Source of the DNA: Candidatus Nitromaritima sp. SCGC AAA288-L16
GTDB lineage: Bacteria; Nitrospinota; Nitrospinia; Nitrospinales; VA-1
Direction: 5' to 3'
DNA: 64,000 bases
NCBI GenBank assembly: GCA_000372225.1
Contig: AQTY01000003.1
Location: 40,027 to 104,026 of the forward strand
Shown: positions 61,128-64,000 of the stretch, one piece after another
How the letters are laid out: each line of letters begins with the position of its first letter
How positions within the stretch are numbered: the first letter of the stretch is position 1
Translations under genes and position numbers: made by a program
Notes under the pieces: generated by a model
The model's input: only the letters and a program-made list of their open reading frames with translations
What the model was told of the DNA's origin: nothing
Database searches by the model: none

Positions 61128-63086
61128 ATGATTTACTTGCAAAATCTACACAAGCAATTTGGCTCTAAAATAGTCCTTAAAAATGTTAATTTTCATCTAC
61201 GCCCTGGCGAGCGTGTGGGACTGGTCGGAGAAAATGGAACCGGAAAAACTACTTTGTTTCGTCTCATAATGAACACAGAGTCATCTGATTCCGGAAAAAT
61301 TGTTTTTCGAAAAGGTGCCCAGGCAGCCACACTCGAACAAGAACTCAATGCTTATAACGGTTCCGTTTTAGAACGCGTAATTTCAGGAAACCATTCTTTA
61401 CAAGTTATTCGTCAAAAAATGGACGATTTGGAAAAAAAAATGTATTCCAAACCAACTTCTGAGGCCGCAACATCACATTACGGAAAACTACAGCATCAGT
61501 TTGAGCAGCTAAATGGCTACGAGCTCGAACCAAGGGCATGCGCTATTCTTTCGGGGCTTGGTTTCAGTGATGATGAGTTCAAGAAACCTCTTAATGAGTT
61601 TTCAGGTGGATGGCGTATGCGAGTTGAAATGGCGCGACTCCTTTTACAAAATCCGGATATTCTTTTACTGGATGAGCCGACTAACCATTTCGATTTAAAA
61701 TCAGTCGAATGGCTTGAAGGATTTCTGAAAAATTACGACGGTAGCCTGCTACTTATCTCCCATGATCGACGATTTCTTAATAATCTCGTCACAAGAATTG
61801 TTGAGCTTGATCGAGGGGTCTTAACGCTTTATTCAGGTGATTACAATGACTTTGAGCGCTTGAAAAAAGAACGAGAAGCCCAACTCCTATCAGAATCAGT
61901 GAATCAACAAAAGCGCATCAGCGAAATCGAACGCTTCATAGAGCGCTTTCGTGCCAAGAATACGAAAGCTACTCAAGTTCAGAGTCGAATCAAAATGCTC
62001 AACAAAATGGAACGCATCGAAACTATGACTGATACAAAAACCGTAGGCTTTCGCTTTCCGCAACCGGTGCGTACTGGCCGCATATCTATGGAGTTGGAAA
62101 AAATCGATAAAAGTTATGGGGATAATATCGTCTATAAAAACTTTTCTATCAGAATAGAACGGGGATGGAAGGTGGCTCTTGTAGGAGAAAACGGTGCTGG
62201 GAAATCTACACTCATGAAACTGCTTGCAGGGATCATTCCTCATGACGGCGGTCAAATCCAACCCGGTCATAATGTCACGCGTTCCTACTATGCTCAACAC
62301 CAAGCGGATACACTCGACCCCAAAAAAACAGTTTTAGAATCAATTGATGAATTGAGTCATAACCTCTTGCGCACCCAAATCCGCACAATTCTTGGATCAT
62401 TTTTATTTTCTGGTGATGATGTAAACAAAAAGGTTAGTGTTCTATCTGGTGGAGAACGTTCAAGGCTTTCCCTCGCTCGTATGCTAGCATCACCTTCATC
62501 GTTACTTCTTCTAGATGAACCAACCAACCACCTCGATATGCGTTCATGTGAAGTTCTCTCTGCTGCATTGGCTGATTACGAAGGAACCCTTTGTATCATT
62601 TCTCATGACAGACATTTTCTTGATGGTTTTATTAACAGAGTTTGGGAAGTCAAACAAGGTTCTGTGAGCGAATATATTGGTAATTATAGTGAATATGAAA
62701 ACTCCAAAACTCAGGAACGCGAAATTGAATTATCAAGCCCGACAATATCTACCAGAAAACCATCTTTCTCTCCTCACCAGCAGTCGCATGATCGTAAACG
62801 AATTGAAGCAGAGAATAGAAACATTAAACACCAAACCTTGAAACCCTTGCGATCTAATCTTAAAAAAATTGAAGCTCGGCTAGAAAAAGTGCTATCAGAA
62901 AAAACAACTATAGAAAACAAACTGGCCAACTCGAGTATTTATGAATCAAAAAATAAAGTTCAACTTCTAAAAACTCTTAATCAGCAAATGAAGCTGACCA
63001 ATGAAGAAAAATCCCTCACGGAAGAGTGGGATAAACTTTCATCTCAAATTGAGGAATATGAGTCTAGCAGTACACCAAAAAATTAA
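61128..63086 (+). CDS. ABC-F family ATPase (Uup/YheS-like)
   Basis: From ATG 61128 652 residues. Two nucleotide-binding domains: Walker A GENGTGKTT (about 36) and GENGAGKST (about 354); signatures LNEFSGGWRMR and VSVLSGGERSR; Walker B LLLDEPTNHFD and LLLDEPTNHLD. The linker (about 240-300) is the P-site tRNA-interaction motif region. A coiled-coil extension (about 555-650) resembles Uup or YheS/YbiT. ABC-F factors resolve ribosome stalling. An earlier in-frame start overlaps the permease gene and is unlikely. Confidence 0.9.
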   Translation: MIYLQNLHKQFGSKIVLKNVNFHLRPGERVGLVGENGTGKTTLFRLIMNTESSDSGKIVFRKGAQAATLEQELNAYNGSVLERVISGNHSLQVIRQKMDDLEKKMYSKPTSEAATSHYGKLQHQFEQLNGYELEPRACAILSGLGFSDDEFKKPLNEFSGGWRMRVEMARLLLQNPDILLLDEPTNHFDLKSVEWLEGFLKNYDGSLLLISHDRRFLNNLVTRIVELDRGVLTLYSGDYNDFERLKKEREAQLLSESVNQQKRISEIERFIERFRAKNTKATQVQSRIKMLNKMERIETMTDTKTVGFRFPQPVRTGRISMELEKIDKSYGDNIVYKNFSIRIERGWKVALVGENGAGKSTLMKLLAGIIPHDGGQIQPGHNVTRSYYAQHQADTLDPKKTVLESIDELSHNLLRTQIRTILGSFLFSGDDVNKKVSVLSGGERSRLSLARMLASPSSLLLLDEPTNHLDMRSCEVLSAALADYEGTLCIISHDRHFLDGFINRVWEVKQGSVSEYIGNYSEYENSKTQEREIELSSPTISTRKPSFSPHQQSHDRKRIEAENRNIKHQTLKPLRSNLKKIEARLEKVLSEKTTIENKLANSSIYESKNKVQLLKTLNQQMKLTNEEKSLTEEWDKLSSQIEEYESSSTPKN

Positions 63087-63090
63087 AAAA

Positions 63091-63639
63091 ATGATGGTAA
63101 CTATTCTTTATATTTTAGTTTTGATATTTTTTATTTTACTCGCCGCAATGGTTATTGTTCCTGTTTTTTTCGGTGCTCCGTGGCACCCCTTGTCCGACGA
63201 AAATATTAACCGAATTATAAAATTTTCTGACCTACAACCCGGAGAAACTTTCTATGACCTTGGGTCGGGAGATGGGCGAGTTCTAATTGCGGCATCAAGC
63301 AATCAATGTCTACGTGGAGTTGGAGTGGAGATTGATCCAATAAAAGTTTGGCTTTCCAGATATTTTATAATAGCAGCAAAACTAACCAACAAGATTCGTA
63401 TTCACCGAGGCAACATGTTTGATTTTGATGTAAGCGAAGCCGATGTCATATACCTTTATCTTACACATCAGGCACTCGATCGGTTATTTCCAGAAATTTT
63501 AGATCGCATGAAACCTTCCGCACGGATCATTTGCTACCGATTCTGCATTCGTAACCTTGAACCAACCAAAATGAATAAAGACAAAAATCTTTTTTGGTAT
63601 CAAGTAAACAAAGGAAGGACCGTGAATGAATATTCTTAA
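63091..63639 (+). CDS. membrane-anchored class I SAM methyltransferase-like protein
   Basis: From ATG 63091 182 residues. One N-terminal membrane segment (VTILYILVLIFFILLAAMVIV) is followed by motif I FYDLGSGDGRVLIAA (about 53-67) and an acidic GVEIDPIKV, both typical for class I methyltransferases. Four bases after ABC-F. The substrate may be membrane-bound; unknown. Confidence 0.7.
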   Translation: MMVTILYILVLIFFILLAAMVIVPVFFGAPWHPLSDENINRIIKFSDLQPGETFYDLGSGDGRVLIAASSNQCLRGVGVEIDPIKVWLSRYFIIAAKLTNKIRIHRGNMFDFDVSEADVIYLYLTHQALDRLFPEILDRMKPSARIICYRFCIRNLEPTKMNKDKNLFWYQVNKGRTVNEYS

Positions 63640-63667
63640 GAAAAGACGCCGCTTTAACTAAAATGTT

Positions 63668-64000
63668 TTATTTAGTATCAACCAGATCGCTCCAGACGTA
63701 GGCTTTTCTCCCACCTAAGTCAACCAAAAGCCAAGGTTTTCCGTTGAAATTGACTTTCGTCCTACGAATCAAGGCCAAGCGGTCACCTTTATTCAGTTGG
63801 CCTACCTCAGGAAATTTTGGTCCAGGACCGTTTTTTAATGAAACTCCATCAATTTTAGCAATTACTGATATAGTATTAGCAAATGGCACAAGAGGGGTGG
63901 GCGGTGTTGGCTTCTTAACTACAGGGGACGTGGGCTGTTTTAATGTTGGAGGGGTAAGGTTAGATACCATTAAATTTTCAGGTTCTAAGGGTCTGGATGC
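63668..64000 (-). CDS. bacterial SH3-domain protein, N-terminus beyond the window
   Basis: The frame stays open to the right edge, so the N-terminus is missing or at least ambiguous (ATG at 63970). The visible end is a Pro/Thr-rich linker (about 1-30 from the ATG), then an SH3-like domain (SVIAKIDGVSLKNGPGPKFP, AYVWSDLVDTK). SH3 domains of this type bind cell-wall peptides or act in stress sensing. Likely an exported or membrane-anchored protein. Confidence 0.65.
   Translation of the reverse strand, partial: ASRPLEPENLMVSNLTPPTLKQPTSPVVKKPTPPTPLVPFANTISVIAKIDGVSLKNGPGPKFPEVGQLNKGDRLALIRRTKVNFNGKPWLLVDLGGRKAYVWSDLVDTK

Overview
The window looks like a chromosomal segment of a low- to mid-GC, Gram-negative, flagellated bacterium. 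Signal peptidase, lipoprotein and Sec signals, flagellar, CsrA-FliW and leucine/shikimate genes are all present. A marine Nitrospinota-like organism would fit the gene content (light-independent protochlorophyllide-reductase-type domains without photosynthesis genes, gcvT-gcvH-gcvPA, flagellar genes), but no marker settles the phylum, so this is an inference of modest confidence.

Bases 1 to about 11,850 are an AT-rich accessory island. It holds short, mostly unrecognised genes: a tightly packed small-ORF operon with a ribbon-helix-helix protein, two paralogous short exported peptides, an adhesin-E-like protein, an SGNH hydrolase/MORN/GIY-YIG operon, a pentapeptide-repeat protein, and a GC-rich SelO pseudokinase gene. 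The genes are separated by long intergenic repeats built round direct repeats spaced 11 bp apart (TTACGTA, TTACGAA or GTTACAAAC types) plus hairpins. A 60-75 bp promoter-leader module is reused three times. This cassette-like layout is the most unusual part of the window.

Bases 11,850-35,250 are core chromosome. They carry two flavin disulfide oxidoreductases round a degenerate Rieske-like protein, the glycine cleavage genes gcvT-gcvH-gcvPA, lepA-lepB, a HAD phosphatase, a ModE-like regulator, the classic rpmH-rnpA-yidD-yidC-mnmE block, a rhodanese, a fused aroD-aroE, and a flagellar filament-cap group (fliD plus small coiled-coil proteins). Next to fliD, sigma-28-like promoters on the opposite strand point into gene-free DNA, one of which can fold as a strand-specific structured RNA (35312-35611).

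Bases 35,600-64,000 continue with a sigma-54 activator, an SLC13 transporter, a radical SAM/SPASM enzyme, leuC-leuD, a leucine-rich-repeat protein, csrA-fliW, tRNA-Phe(GAA), a YhaO/YhaN-type nuclease-ATPase pair, an aldo/keto reductase-ferredoxin, a giant membrane spermidine-synthase-like TPR protein, a triple PCP-reductase-domain protein, a Nif3-like protein, two peptide-type ABC permeases, an ABC-F ATPase, a methyltransferase and an edge-truncated SH3 protein.

Four genes (a MORN gene, lepB, the modE-like gene, the rhodanese) are broken at homopolymer runs by single-base indels; restoring one base repairs each. This points to sequencing error or to real slippage sites and should be kept in mind when reading the annotation.
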